Below the pieces are notes generated by a model. That model was not told the origin of the DNA. It saw nothing but the letters and a program-made list of their open reading frames with translations, and searched no databases. Below, in pieces: positions 24,019 through 34,395 of a stretch of 64,000 nt of DNA (its first letter is position 1; each line of letters starts with the position of its first letter). Location: positions 1 to 64,000 of the forward strand of contig JAFDXN010000050.1 of the NCBI GenBank assembly GCA_018267915.1, given 5' to 3'. The stretch comes from Bacteroidota bacterium (GTDB lineage: Bacteria > Bacteroidota > Bacteroidia > Chitinophagales > Chitinophagaceae). The translations under genes were made by a program, and so were the position numbers.

Positions 24019-27000
24019 TTAGTCCAATGTGTATTCAATAAGCAAGTAGAGATCGGTCAATTCATCTTCGTCAATGACGGTCGGTGTTCCCGATACTTCC
24101 TTGTACAAATTGAATGTAATATCGACACTGTCGTCATTATTGACGATCGCAGTAGGCGCCAAAGCAATAGATCCTGTAAACATGTTACCAGTTGGGCTCA
24201 ACGGTGCGGGCGTCGCCTGGTCTATGAAATAGTTGGTGCTCGGAGGAACAACAGTAGGACACAAAAACAATGTCATATTGCCGAGGTCAATCGTCCTGTC
24301 CTTGCAAAATGCAGGGAACTGGTCGTGGCGTACGCTAAGCGTAAATGACCTGGCAACATGGTCCGGAGGACTGTCAAGGTTATCCACTACCTCGCTAAAC
24401 GCATTGAACCATTGATTGCTGAATTCATGACGTACACTGAAGTATCTCGGCATCGGTATCGTGTTGTTATCAACCAAGTCAAGCAAATCCGGTATGGTCA
24501 CATTCACGGCTTTCGCATCGTCACTCTGCGCCGTATATTTTACATGGAGGATCACGTCTGAAATGGTGCTGTAATCGAACTGCCTTAGCTTTTGCTCTGT
24601 CATAAGTGTCAGCGTCCAGGTACTCACTGCGCCATACGCTTCGAAGGGCAGATAGCGTTCATCCCGGAAATTAAAGTCGAACAACCCGTTATCATTCTGT
24701 GCACTGCTGGTCGCTATCAACTGTCCCACAGGACTCCCGCCGGAGAAGAATTGATCTTGAACGTCGTCAATCTCGTGCTGCATCAGTGAAAGCTCGCAAG
24801 CTATCGTCGTATAGGGCCCGGCAACACACGGAATACTTAGGCTTACGGATTTCAGGCGCCTGTTGTAATGTCCGGGATAATCGAGATTGAATAACCACAA
24901 TGGCAGATCGATGGTACAGCTGCCGGTATCTTTTAAGATTAACAATTGCTCCGGATCAAGCATTGCGAGGGAAACATGTTTAGTCAATTCAAGCTCACGC
25001 TTGTTCTCGTCCAGATAAGCTGCCTCCAGTTTCCGCAGGTCATATTGCAGTTTTTCGCCGCTAAGCAGGCCTTTCCTTAAGCTGTCCCAATAGCCGAATT
25101 GAATAATCTCGTCGGACTTCTTCTCAGCAAAGGGCAGTTCAAAGTCATAACAGCTACCAGCTTTTTTAGCCATTTCATACGCTAAGCGATAGGCCTGGAA
25201 GTAAGTGGTTGATATCTGCGTGATCATCCAATTGTACAGCTCTTTATTGGTGTATTTGCTGCGCATGTATTCGTCAATGGCCAGATTATTCTCTATCTGG
25301 ATCTCCTGGTTCTCGAGGTCCCTTTCCGCAATGTTGATACGTATGTCAGCTGCGATCAATTGCTTTTCCAGTTGGGCGAGTTCCTTCCTTGCACTTCGTG
25401 CCTGGAAATCCCAATCATCTTTTCTACGGTCATAGCCACCCATAACGTTAGCAACGTTGCCTTTAGCGCTTACGCTTATCGCTTTAATGCCGACGATAGT
25501 GCTTGCTGCCTGGAACGCAGGGCCCAAATGTTGGCCGCCCCAACTTGCACCCACCGCCGCAATAGCCTGGGCGTGGAACTGCGGTATCATGGACAGTACT
25601 GACGCAACACCCTGTAATGCCGCTTGGACTTCCTGTAATACGGCTGCTTTTTTAAGCGAGCTGACATATTCCTGCTCCCTTGAGTTTTGGTATGGCCTGC
25701 TGCCGTAATAGTCAATACGCTCCTGGATCACATCTTTTTGCTTATCCAAAGCAACACGGTTAGCAGTTGCTTCGTCCAGCTGGGCTTGCTTCATTCGCTT
25801 CATACTTTCCAAAACATTTAGCTCAAGCCCAGATCGCAGTAATGCCAGTTCTTCCGCGTCTTTCTTTTCTAAAGCAGACAGCAAAGCCCCACCTAATACC
25901 TTTATATCATTGGTAAATTCATTGGCTTTTTGCAGCATGAAGCTGAAGCGGTAGTGCGGCAGGTTTACGTTGCTGATATCGTTAAGTACGCTACTGATAT
26001 CGATACCCGCTGCCGTAGCACGTATAAGCAGTGCGGGGTCGATGGGCGGCTCGAACAGAGGCAACTCTTGCTTTTGCCCTTGTATGTTACGGCAGTTACG
26101 TATTTTGAACAGGCGGTCAGCTACCGTATCCCAATAAGCAAGCAGCTTATCATTAGGTGACAGGCAGAAATAGAACATTTTTGTAGGGGCCTTGTTACCA
26201 GGATTGAGGACCGGACCGATATTCAAAGGCATGTAACTTTCGATGGCCACCGCGGCGTTGGAGAACTTATCTAGGGAGTTTTCCAGGTCATGGAAGCATT
26301 TCGGGGATGAATTAACCCGCTTCGGGATCTCTACAGGCCGATCGCCAAGAATGTTAGCAGCAAGAATATACATCTGTGTAGCCTCATTGATCGACTCGAT
26401 GGTATTTCGTTCAAAGAGCATATCACCCCAGGCTATTAAGTTATCAACGTACTTCATTACGACCGACTTCATAAACGCCAGCATGCGAAGGCGAGCGACG
26501 ATCCACGGATTGAATGGGTTTTGCTCCCAAACACCTACCTGGGCGTTAGCTGCAGCGTTTCCCCAATTGATCAGGATGAGGATATCGTTCAGAGTTTGAA
26601 TATTGTATCCTGCCTGGTCGTAGAAGGGCCGGAATTTCCAGAAGCATTGTCTCTGCTCTGTGGCATTCGCCGGCGCTACATTGTTTAAAATAGTGGTACT
26701 GGTCGGGTCGAAAATGTAATGGAACCATTTCCGTGCTTCAGCAAATTGCTGGTTCTCGCTTAATCGCTGGGCGATCATGAGCGGTATATGGAAGAATATT
26801 TCCCAGTTATAGATCGAGTACGCCCCGGCAATATTAAAATCTACAACATCGGTGGGGTACCAGGGATGCACCAGTGAGAGATTGGGTTGGTAGTCCCCAA
26901 GAAAATTCATAGTGTCGTTTTGCTTTTGAATGTCGAGCGTCAATAGCCCATCAAATCCTTTAGCATTGAACGTTTTTACGAATGTGTGTATATGGGGATG

Positions 27001-30000
27001 ATAGAATGTCTGGAAGTAGTACTTCCAATTGATGAGTGTGGCACTAAAGAAATTAGTGTGCGGGTCATTCAGATTCAGGTTGTATAGATTCGGATCTATG
27101 TAGTAAATGTTTGGCTTAGGTGTGGCCAGGCGAACAAAATAAGTGTTTTTGAAATCCGCAAACATAAACTGGTTTTCCAGCGGAGTTGTTTGAAAGTTTG
27201 ATTTTACAACTACCGAGAATAGACCGTTTGAATTAGTGCTGTTTAGGATATTCGATGAGGAATCAATACCTATCTGCTTAAGAGTAGGAACAAAATTTTC
27301 GTTGATATAGGAGTAATATTGATTATTCCAGTCAAATTTATAATAGTGATCCAGCTTTAACGGCCTATCTCCCCCATATGGCCGTTCATTAAATCGCATG
27401 TTTGCGTGATACGTCCCAGTGGGTGTAATGACATTCAATTCATTATCAAAAGAATAGGGTAAAACCTCCGGCTCGCCGCTGTCATCTTTAAAGCGAAAAT
27501 AGTGGGTGCAATGAATGTGAGTTACGTCAGGGTTGTTGCCTATACCGACAATTGTGTCATGGTTGAAATATATTCTTACATATAAATGGTTAAGTACAAC
27601 ATCTAACGATGGATATACAAAAAACATTGACTTAACCATGTCGGTTGTGGATATGGTTCGCTGATTAGTTATAGTACTGTAGAAGTTGCGAATCGTAGCA
27701 TCAGCTTCAAATCTCTCCTTTAGTTTTCTATCTAAGTAAGGATTTAACTTCATCAGCATCTTTTCTTTTCCAATCTTGTGCTTTTGCCATTTCCCATTTT
27801 TATACTCACTCCAATTCATCGAAATCTCCAACTGTTTTTGCGGAAGCTCAACATGATCACGTGGTATTGAATCTGGTACAGCGTTAGGGTCTATTGGCGC
27901 ATCGATATTCAACTCGGCTTGTCGATTATAAAACCATTCATTATGCTGTGCGTAGGTGCCAGTTGTCATAGACGCGTCCATGCGACTTGTAATAATCGTC
28001 TTGTTTTGTTTATCCTTAAACGTTAACCAATAAAGATGTAATCTATTATTCCAGACATATGGAACAACATGTTCGCTTTTGATGTCGATGTCTATGTATT
28101 CCCATGGAGTCCAGAGATCGTCAACAAGCCTTCTGTAATAGTATTTATGTGGGTCTCCGTAGGTTCTCGATACTGCGTGTACAATCCATTTTCCGGTAAT
28201 CGGATCCTGGCTTTCGCAGGTACCTACAGGTTCAAGCCGGGCAATTTCGTCTACCTTATGCAGATATTGCTCCATGGCGTCATAAACATGGTCGTCTGTG
28301 ATGTCTGCCTGTAACAATTGGGTTTCAAATTCTTCGAAGAATGGCGTTTTATCATCCCGTAGCTCCGGTTCCAGCCAGTTTTCAGGATATAAGAAAACCT
28401 TTCGGTTTGCTTCCCATACGCGGTACCATTTGCGCCAGGTATCCCATTGTTTTGTCTGGTCGGGTGTTAAAGTGATCGCATTGACGGGCGAAACAGTGTA
28501 CTCCTGGTTCAATAATATCCGGTCAACAAATAGTTGAACACTACTGATCGCTTGTTTGATGCGGGAAGTTTTCATACAAGGTGACATTTCCACGTCTATC
28601 AGGAAGTATGCATACAGGTCATTTTCCTTAAGCCATACTTTGTGATTATAGATGTCCGGATGATTTACCGTATAAGAAACGAGTGCCTTTCTTTGCCGTT
28701 CCCGTAACACGTCGCGGATAGGTTTAGCGATTTTGTTCCATTCGGAGTTCCTGTGCTTGCCCTTCGCTGCCTGAATTATTTTGTCCGAGTCAGTCAGCAC
28801 TACATTTCCAAGAAGTGCTTTTTGTATTTTATCCGGGTTCAAGCCGATCCTCCTGACCCAGGAAACGATATCCGCTATAGACATGATCAGTTCAGGAGCA
28901 CTGGTATTGCTGGGCTTAAAATTGTCCGGGGACTTTACTCTCAAAATGCCGGTTGGTGAATTACCGACTGTTGTCCCAAGTAGCGTGTCGAAGAAATCGC
29001 TCCAGGTTGAATTTCTGGCGATCAGTTCCTTCCATGGCCCAAAGAATGTATTGGCTACCTGGCTGCCATCAGCTATATGCAACAACTCGACAAAGTCAAC
29101 GTCAACTAAGTGTAATGTATCTCTTACCTGTATCCATTTCAATAATCTCCTGAACTGATCGAACTGTGTACCGAACAGCACCGGCGTATTCACCTCAGTG
29201 CCAACTAAAATGTTGAAATGGAAATTAATGATAGACGGATTTTGGTATAGATAATTGAACTCTACTGTCCGTAAACCAAGTTTATTTGCAAGTAGTGCTA
29301 CTTTGTGGAATATCCTGTACTGATAGTACAAATTCGTTAAAACCGCAGGTGGTGAAACCTGAGTGGCAATCGTGGCTTCCGACAGATCATATTCAGTAAC
29401 AACAAAACCGTCATCAATAATATCGCCCAAAAAGCCACCTGGTGCGTTGGCGGACGTCTGAGTGAAACCGTCACTGATCATCGTCTCTACCCATGCGGAA
29501 GGTATCCGGAATTGCTTGCTAAAGCTTTGATAAACCGTATTTACAAGCTTTTGCACTAAGTCTTGTTCTTCCGGTGTCATGACCTGTTGCGTGTTGTTAA
29601 ACAACGGGAATTTTTTCAGTTCATTACGCAGGTCCTCATAAAACAATTGTATCGTCAGACTGTCTGGTGTATACACCAGACGTTCATCAATATTTTTTAT
29701 CAGGTAGGATATCTCGTCGATCGAGAATGGAGAATTCCTGATCAAATCAACACTTTTATCCATGTCTACTAATGTATCCCAGCCCGGAGTTGGCGGCATG
29801 AAATTGGGCCCAGGTAAGGCAGTGGCACCGCCTACGGTATAGATAGTGTCAAAACCATGAAAGCTGAAAAGCTCAATAAGCTGTTTGATACTAATCTTCC
29901 ATTTCTTCGATAGCTGTGCGTATGTGTAAAGACGGCTTAGAGCAGAGCGGTGCAGCCTTACCGGGGAGGCGGAAAGTTTGTAAAACCCAGCTGGCCACCC

Positions 30001-33000
30001 AGGAGCCATGGGTAAATCATATGGATGATCCAGGTATATTTTGATGAAATCATACAGTAAAAGAGTATCCTCCTCCTTTAAGCCGCATGCGTTCGCTACA
30101 AGTGCGGCATTCTCGGCAAAAGTATGCCCTGCATCGAGATCGAATATGTCTAATGTAGGATTGAATACCGCAGGGTTGCGGAAAAGCCTGTCATATGTTG
30201 ACGGAACAAGAACCTTATCCGCACAGCCATACTTATAGTACGGAGAGGCGCCAAAGCTATATAGCCATCCATTTAGAACATCGTATTCAATGTCAAGCTT
30301 TTGACCGATTGACAAGGCCCTAGTAAGATTTATCAGGCTATAGTTGTTGAAGTATCCGAATGATGCACCAATTGCATTGGCCATATTGTCCAGTTCAAAA
30401 ATTGATAAGCCGGAAACCCGAACAAGACGCATAAAAGGTGCCATTCTTGTAAGGAATGTAGTAACGGCCCCTGGGCCGCCTAAACGTGCCTTTAGTTTTA
30501 GCTTGGTCAGATCACATGTGTCGGGGCTAGCGTCATCATGAGCGGTAATATTCACGATGGTGTTGGCGTTCAGGCTATTGGTAGATAGCAGCTGAAGTAG
30601 CTCATCATAGGTAATGCCTGCATAATGCAGTAACACATCGACCCTATTGCCGAGGATGTCGATATCCCAACTGCCAGTTAACAGCAGCGACGGGTTAGCG
30701 GGATCTAAAACGCCGTTATATTGAGTCATATAACTTGCTGGCAATCCATAGAGCAGCCAATAATTATTAGACTGGGCATGTGTCCTTGTGATGATCTCGG
30801 CCTCCGTCTGTGACATGCCAAGGAATTCAACGCAGGAAGAAAACAGCGTCAGCTGATCATGGGGGGCGGCAGTATTTGCGGCGACCGTAACCTGGTTATA
30901 AGGCATAAAGAGATTCATAGCATCGAACCTGCTAAGGCCTAGGTGTTTAAGATATGCGCGTGATTCTTCGAGTGCAAGGCTGAATGGCAGACCGCTTGGA
31001 TAGATAGCGTTCGCTAAAGTACTATCGTAAACGGTCGTGAAGCCGGTATATTTTTGATAGACACCATTTGCGTCTTTGTAAATATGTTCAGGATGCCCTG
31101 CAAGGTCGGACACGGTGCCATCGGTCTGGAACGACTTCGGCGCAGTGGCTCCTATAATGTTCATTTCCAAAAGCTCATTCACTAAGTCGACATAGGGAAG
31201 AGCTGTATCGGTATTCTTGCAAGTCAGATCGATATAGATCAAATCCGGCCTCCTGCGAATTAATTCGTTGTACGCATTAACATTGTTGGCCTTGAGAAAA
31301 TGCAACATGTCCGTCAGGTAAGCAGACGGGCTATAGAGCGACATGCAATGGCAGCAACAGCAATAGTCGAGGCTTCCAAACATATTCCGCAATGTTGGAT
31401 CGGAGGTCGGGTCGATTGCCGGCGTATACACCGGTACCGGGCGTGGCGGAAAATTGTTCAACGGGCCAGGAGCAGGGTTTGGCGCCTGGGCGGCATTGTT
31501 GTTGTTCATGAGGTTTGCGAATACCGTCGCGGTTGTGTTCATTGCTGTGGCCGCGATATTATTTGCATTATTGTATGCTTGCTGTGCTTGTGACCCGCCA
31601 CCGAACGCCTCAGAATAATTTTCTATAAATATCTCTTCTGGGGTATCTGCGATCGCCCTTGCAGAATCGATACCATCGCTCATCATTCCCACAATCGCTT
31701 CTGGTTGTCCTCCTGTAACGCTTAACAATCTCTGGAAGGGGACGATGGCCTCTTTTAGGGTTTCAATATCATCTACGCCCGTCAGGTCGATATCTTCATT
31801 ATCTGAGGTGATGTCGTGTATCGAAGAAACTCTTAGATCAAAGTTCGGATTATTGCCAATGAACGTAGATACTAAAGTGCGAAGCGTTGAATCGCTAATT
31901 AGGGTGCCGCCAGCTGAGCCGTCAAGGTGACCCTTAACAGCCATCAATGGATAAAATTCCTGTACTGCTGCTTTTAATCGTTTAGCATACGTTGCTTTTA
32001 CTTCTGAGTTGTCAACATCCGTAATGTCTCCCTTGATGAATTTGGGTATGCACAATTTACTATTGGCGGTGCACAGGTTCTCAATATGCCCGAGCCAGGT
32101 CTCTTCCGACCAGGCTGCCAAGGCGCTGAAATTATCAGCCCCACTCGTCTGGTCCATTAGAAATGCCAGCATTTCCGGCTGAAAGCCGGTGAACGGGATC
32201 ATGCTGACCCCTTTTTTTGCTAAAACAGTTAAGGTCGATCCGTACGCAGTTTCATAATCAGTCCAGAAATCATTGATATCTGAATAGTAGGAAGAGTTAT
32301 ACAGGGCAATAAAATGATCGGCATTAGTTTGATGACTATTTCCAAAAATGGCCAGGGTCATGTCATTCAGTGTGACCGGCTCTTCCCCTGCGATCACTCC
32401 GGTTTTTAAACTCGTTAGCTGATAGGCAAGAGCTGCTGCAACAAATGCATCAATTTCGCCGCTTGAGTGTTCCCGAATAATGTTACTGTTCGTTGCAATC
32501 GTTATCGAGTCTCTGATCCTGTCTTCTTTAAGCCTCAGCACCGGGTTAAAGTCAATGCCATGTATTTTACATAGCGCATAAAAGAACACGGTAGGATGAC
32601 CTGTCGTCCCTCCATAAGTAACGGAGAAGCTGTACGCATACTTTCTGGCATAAGCCAGGTTTTTAAAATCTTGTTCGCTCCTGCCGGTCGCGTTCGCGAG
32701 GTAGGCAAAAATGCCCGGGTAAGGGTCTGCGCTAAGGTCATCACTATCTGAAGTAATTGAAGCAAATGGATTGCTACTGCCTGTTACTGCTGTGATCGCG
32801 TTGCCCAGTAGCTCAAATTCTGAAATAGAAGGAGTGTATTCGGTCCCTTCCGTTGACAAATTCACTTCAATGCTATCGCCTGGATTGAAAATAAATCCTG
32901 AAGACACTATCACCGTATCGCCAGAATCAACTGCATTGACCTTAAGTGCCCTGCTCGCCAACGAGCGGCTATTTGCAAGATTTTTGAAATTTACTTTCGC

Positions 33001-33537
33001 TTCATAATAACCGTCCCAATCAGGAGTGGCCGAAGTTAACAGCACACCATCCCCCAGGTCTGCCTCATAAATGTTTACAGTAAGATCTGAAACGGGCACC
33101 TTCTGCCCGTTGGTGATACGACCTTTTACCGTTATGTAAGTACCGGTAGTTGCATCGCTCTTATCGGATATCAGCGCATCATAGTAAAGATCAGTAATGC
33201 TGATGACAACCGGATCTGTTGTATAAGGAATGATTGTTCCACCATCCCCAAAGCTGCTTGGTATCGTTTCTCCTATGCCCAGGGTCGAAGCAGAGGGGTT
33301 GACCAGGATATTGTTCTTAAACACGCGGTACAAGGGCACCACGGTAGGTGACGAAGCCGTGATCAAATCGCCAATTGTTTCGGGTATGGACAATGTGAAG
33401 TTGCCCCCGGCATCTGCATGGGTGCTGGCGATCCAGCCGTAACCGCCGCTGGAATCCCATATCTCCACACGTACATTGCTTAGAGGCAAGGTACTGGTCG
33501 CGAACAACACTTGTCCTGTGATCTGTAATTGTGACAT
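24019..33537 (-). CDS. Tc toxin TcA (pore-forming translocon subunit)
   Basis: The ATG at 33537 (MSQLQITGQVLFATS) gives 3172 residues; an in-frame start 75 bases earlier is less likely. TcA forms the pentameric bell that binds host cells and injects the TcC cargo. Two transthyretin-like beta domains occupy about residues 1-215 (LPLSNVRVEIWDSSGGYG; KVPVSDLTVNIYEADLGDG). A shell region with the marker LDYCCCCHCMSLYSPSAYL lies near 725. The neuraminidase-like segment begins near 1815 (VVPYVWNNRLHLYW). A hydrophobic channel and long helices run from about 2580 to 2860 (QGVASVLSMIPQFHAQAIAA). The TcB-binding domain is C-terminal (LFNLDYPGHYNRRLKSVSLS near 2885). The first beta domains are unusual for TcA. 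Confidence 0.93.
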   Translation of the reverse strand: MSQLQITGQVLFATSTLPLSNVRVEIWDSSGGYGWIASTHADAGGNFTLSIPETIGDLITASSPTVVPLYRVFKNNILVNPSASTLGIGETIPSSFGDGGTIIPYTTDPVVISITDLYYDALISDKSDATTGTYITVKGRITNGQKVPVSDLTVNIYEADLGDGVLLTSATPDWDGYYEAKVNFKNLANSRSLASRALKVNAVDSGDTVIVSSGFIFNPGDSIEVNLSTEGTEYTPSISEFELLGNAITAVTGSSNPFASITSDSDDLSADPYPGIFAYLANATGRSEQDFKNLAYARKYAYSFSVTYGGTTGHPTVFFYALCKIHGIDFNPVLRLKEDRIRDSITIATNSNIIREHSSGEIDAFVAAALAYQLTSLKTGVIAGEEPVTLNDMTLAIFGNSHQTNADHFIALYNSSYYSDINDFWTDYETAYGSTLTVLAKKGVSMIPFTGFQPEMLAFLMDQTSGADNFSALAAWSEETWLGHIENLCTANSKLCIPKFIKGDITDVDNSEVKATYAKRLKAAVQEFYPLMAVKGHLDGSAGGTLISDSTLRTLVSTFIGNNPNFDLRVSSIHDITSDNEDIDLTGVDDIETLKEAIVPFQRLLSVTGGQPEAIVGMMSDGIDSARAIADTPEEIFIENYSEAFGGGSQAQQAYNNANNIAATAMNTTATVFANLMNNNNAAQAPNPAPGPLNNFPPRPVPVYTPAIDPTSDPTLRNMFGSLDYCCCCHCMSLYSPSAYLTDMLHFLKANNVNAYNELIRRRPDLIYIDLTCKNTDTALPYVDLVNELLEMNIIGATAPKSFQTDGTVSDLAGHPEHIYKDANGVYQKYTGFTTVYDSTLANAIYPSGLPFSLALEESRAYLKHLGLSRFDAMNLFMPYNQVTVAANTAAPHDQLTLFSSCVEFLGMSQTEAEIITRTHAQSNNYWLLYGLPASYMTQYNGVLDPANPSLLLTGSWDIDILGNRVDVLLHYAGITYDELLQLLSTNSLNANTIVNITAHDDASPDTCDLTKLKLKARLGGPGAVTTFLTRMAPFMRLVRVSGLSIFELDNMANAIGASFGYFNNYSLINLTRALSIGQKLDIEYDVLNGWLYSFGASPYYKYGCADKVLVPSTYDRLFRNPAVFNPTLDIFDLDAGHTFAENAALVANACGLKEEDTLLLYDFIKIYLDHPYDLPMAPGWPAGFYKLSASPVRLHRSALSRLYTYAQLSKKWKISIKQLIELFSFHGFDTIYTVGGATALPGPNFMPPTPGWDTLVDMDKSVDLIRNSPFSIDEISYLIKNIDERLVYTPDSLTIQLFYEDLRNELKKFPLFNNTQQVMTPEEQDLVQKLVNTVYQSFSKQFRIPSAWVETMISDGFTQTSANAPGGFLGDIIDDGFVVTEYDLSEATIATQVSPPAVLTNLYYQYRIFHKVALLANKLGLRTVEFNYLYQNPSIINFHFNILVGTEVNTPVLFGTQFDQFRRLLKWIQVRDTLHLVDVDFVELLHIADGSQVANTFFGPWKELIARNSTWSDFFDTLLGTTVGNSPTGILRVKSPDNFKPSNTSAPELIMSIADIVSWVRRIGLNPDKIQKALLGNVVLTDSDKIIQAAKGKHRNSEWNKIAKPIRDVLRERQRKALVSYTVNHPDIYNHKVWLKENDLYAYFLIDVEMSPCMKTSRIKQAISSVQLFVDRILLNQEYTVSPVNAITLTPDQTKQWDTWRKWYRVWEANRKVFLYPENWLEPELRDDKTPFFEEFETQLLQADITDDHVYDAMEQYLHKVDEIARLEPVGTCESQDPITGKWIVHAVSRTYGDPHKYYYRRLVDDLWTPWEYIDIDIKSEHVVPYVWNNRLHLYWLTFKDKQNKTIITSRMDASMTTGTYAQHNEWFYNRQAELNIDAPIDPNAVPDSIPRDHVELPQKQLEISMNWSEYKNGKWQKHKIGKEKMLMKLNPYLDRKLKERFEADATIRNFYSTITNQRTISTTDMVKSMFFVYPSLDVVLNHLYVRIYFNHDTIVGIGNNPDVTHIHCTHYFRFKDDSGEPEVLPYSFDNELNVITPTGTYHANMRFNERPYGGDRPLKLDHYYKFDWNNQYYSYINENFVPTLKQIGIDSSSNILNSTNSNGLFSVVVKSNFQTTPLENQFMFADFKNTYFVRLATPKPNIYYIDPNLYNLNLNDPHTNFFSATLINWKYYFQTFYHPHIHTFVKTFNAKGFDGLLTLDIQKQNDTMNFLGDYQPNLSLVHPWYPTDVVDFNIAGAYSIYNWEIFFHIPLMIAQRLSENQQFAEARKWFHYIFDPTSTTILNNVAPANATEQRQCFWKFRPFYDQAGYNIQTLNDILILINWGNAAANAQVGVWEQNPFNPWIVARLRMLAFMKSVVMKYVDNLIAWGDMLFERNTIESINEATQMYILAANILGDRPVEIPKRVNSSPKCFHDLENSLDKFSNAAVAIESYMPLNIGPVLNPGNKAPTKMFYFCLSPNDKLLAYWDTVADRLFKIRNCRNIQGQKQELPLFEPPIDPALLIRATAAGIDISSVLNDISNVNLPHYRFSFMLQKANEFTNDIKVLGGALLSALEKKDAEELALLRSGLELNVLESMKRMKQAQLDEATANRVALDKQKDVIQERIDYYGSRPYQNSREQEYVSSLKKAAVLQEVQAALQGVASVLSMIPQFHAQAIAAVGASWGGQHLGPAFQAASTIVGIKAISVSAKGNVANVMGGYDRRKDDWDFQARSARKELAQLEKQLIAADIRINIAERDLENQEIQIENNLAIDEYMRSKYTNKELYNWMITQISTTYFQAYRLAYEMAKKAGSCYDFELPFAEKKSDEIIQFGYWDSLRKGLLSGEKLQYDLRKLEAAYLDENKRELELTKHVSLAMLDPEQLLILKDTGSCTIDLPLWLFNLDYPGHYNRRLKSVSLSIPCVAGPYTTIACELSLMQHEIDDVQDQFFSGGSPVGQLIATSSAQNDNGLFDFNFRDERYLPFEAYGAVSTWTLTLMTEQKLRQFDYSTISDVILHVKYTAQSDDAKAVNVTIPDLLDLVDNNTIPMPRYFSVRHEFSNQWFNAFSEVVDNLDSPPDHVARSFTLSVRHDQFPAFCKDRTIDLGNMTLFLCPTVVPPSTNYFIDQATPAPLSPTGNMFTGSIALAPTAIVNNDDSVDITFNLYKEVSGTPTVIDEDELTDLYLLIEYTLD

Positions 33538-33999
33538 AAATTTTGGTTTAAGTTTTTGTAAATATTTTTTGAATAAAGATGATAAGTTCACTACTCGCCT
33601 TGGGGCAAGCATACATGTAAGTCATAACGGATGGATGCCGTTAACTAGACCGTTCGGAATAGTTCAAAGAAGGAAAGCCAGAAATGGAATTTGCGTTTGA
33701 CAAGAATATCTTGCGCGTTTAAATTCAGATAGGAAAGGCGCATAAAAGAAAAGGTTTGTAATAGCGTTAGTTAAAATAGCGTTCTAATGTCAGGAGTCGA
33801 GGTAATTCAAGAGGGAACAAGGCGGCCTCAGTCTATCGGGACGGGCGATCAATCATTAACTTCATAGCAATTGGTTTTATTGTTTCGTTTTTCGGAATTT
33901 ACATTTCTTTAAAATGCTCATTCCGTCACAAAGGTAAAACAGGGATATGGCCTTCTCCAAATTAAAGTCGTCGGAGATATCCACATTTTGCAACGCTGC
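33538..33999 (-). other. Gap upstream of TcA with a possible internal promoter
   Basis: No gene is seen in these roughly 460 bases. On the minus strand TACCTTTG (33936-33929) fits the -7 box and TTG (33960-33958) lies 21 bases ahead of it, so a second promoter for TcA is possible. It would give a leader of about 385 nucleotides. Confidence 0.35.
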
Positions 34000-34356
34000 T
34001 TATTGCGGTTCACAAAGGCTATCCGAGATCGCAATGAACTTGTTGATCGCTGCATCCACCTTTGGGCCCGTGAACATCTCTACCATCTTCAGCAATGCTT
34101 TGATGTGAAAGGTATTCCAATATAGACAGTAGTTCTTTACGTCCGGATTCGTGCCTGCGCATAAATTGTCTGCCGCTTTCTCCAGGTTCTCGATCTGCTG
34201 ATCGATCTTCGGCCCTGTAAAGCTCTTCACAAGGTCAAGTGCAGGCTTGATGATCCCTGACCAAAGGATACAAAATTGCGCTACGGTCGTGTCCGCCTGG
34301 TCGGCAGATGCCACGATGGAATCTGCGTTCGATTCCAATTGTTGTTTGTTAGGCAT
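34000..34356 (-). CDS. Two-repeat helical protein in the Tc operon
   Basis: The 118-residue protein consists of two copies of a module of about 45 residues. Copy one contains FCILWSGIIKPALDLVKSFT and GPKIDQQIENLEKAADNLC; copy two contains YCLYWNTFHIKALLKMVEMF and TGPKVDAAINKFIAISDSLC. Shared landmarks are a W, the FTGPKxD core and a Cys before the end. There is no signal peptide. I know no function. It lies between the papain-like protease and TcA, all on one strand. Confidence 0.7.
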   Translation of the reverse strand: MPNKQQLESNADSIVASADQADTTVAQFCILWSGIIKPALDLVKSFTGPKIDQQIENLEKAADNLCAGTNPDVKNYCLYWNTFHIKALLKMVEMFTGPKVDAAINKFIAISDSLCEPQ

Positions 34357-34395
34357 GTGATTATTGTTTTAAGTTGCTATTTGCTATTCGTTTTA

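Noticed and set aside
33540..33612. Start of TcA at 33612
   Set aside because: The 25 extra residues are Lys/Arg-rich and do not resemble a signal peptide or the beta domain; MSQLQITGQ at 33537 begins the first domain directly.
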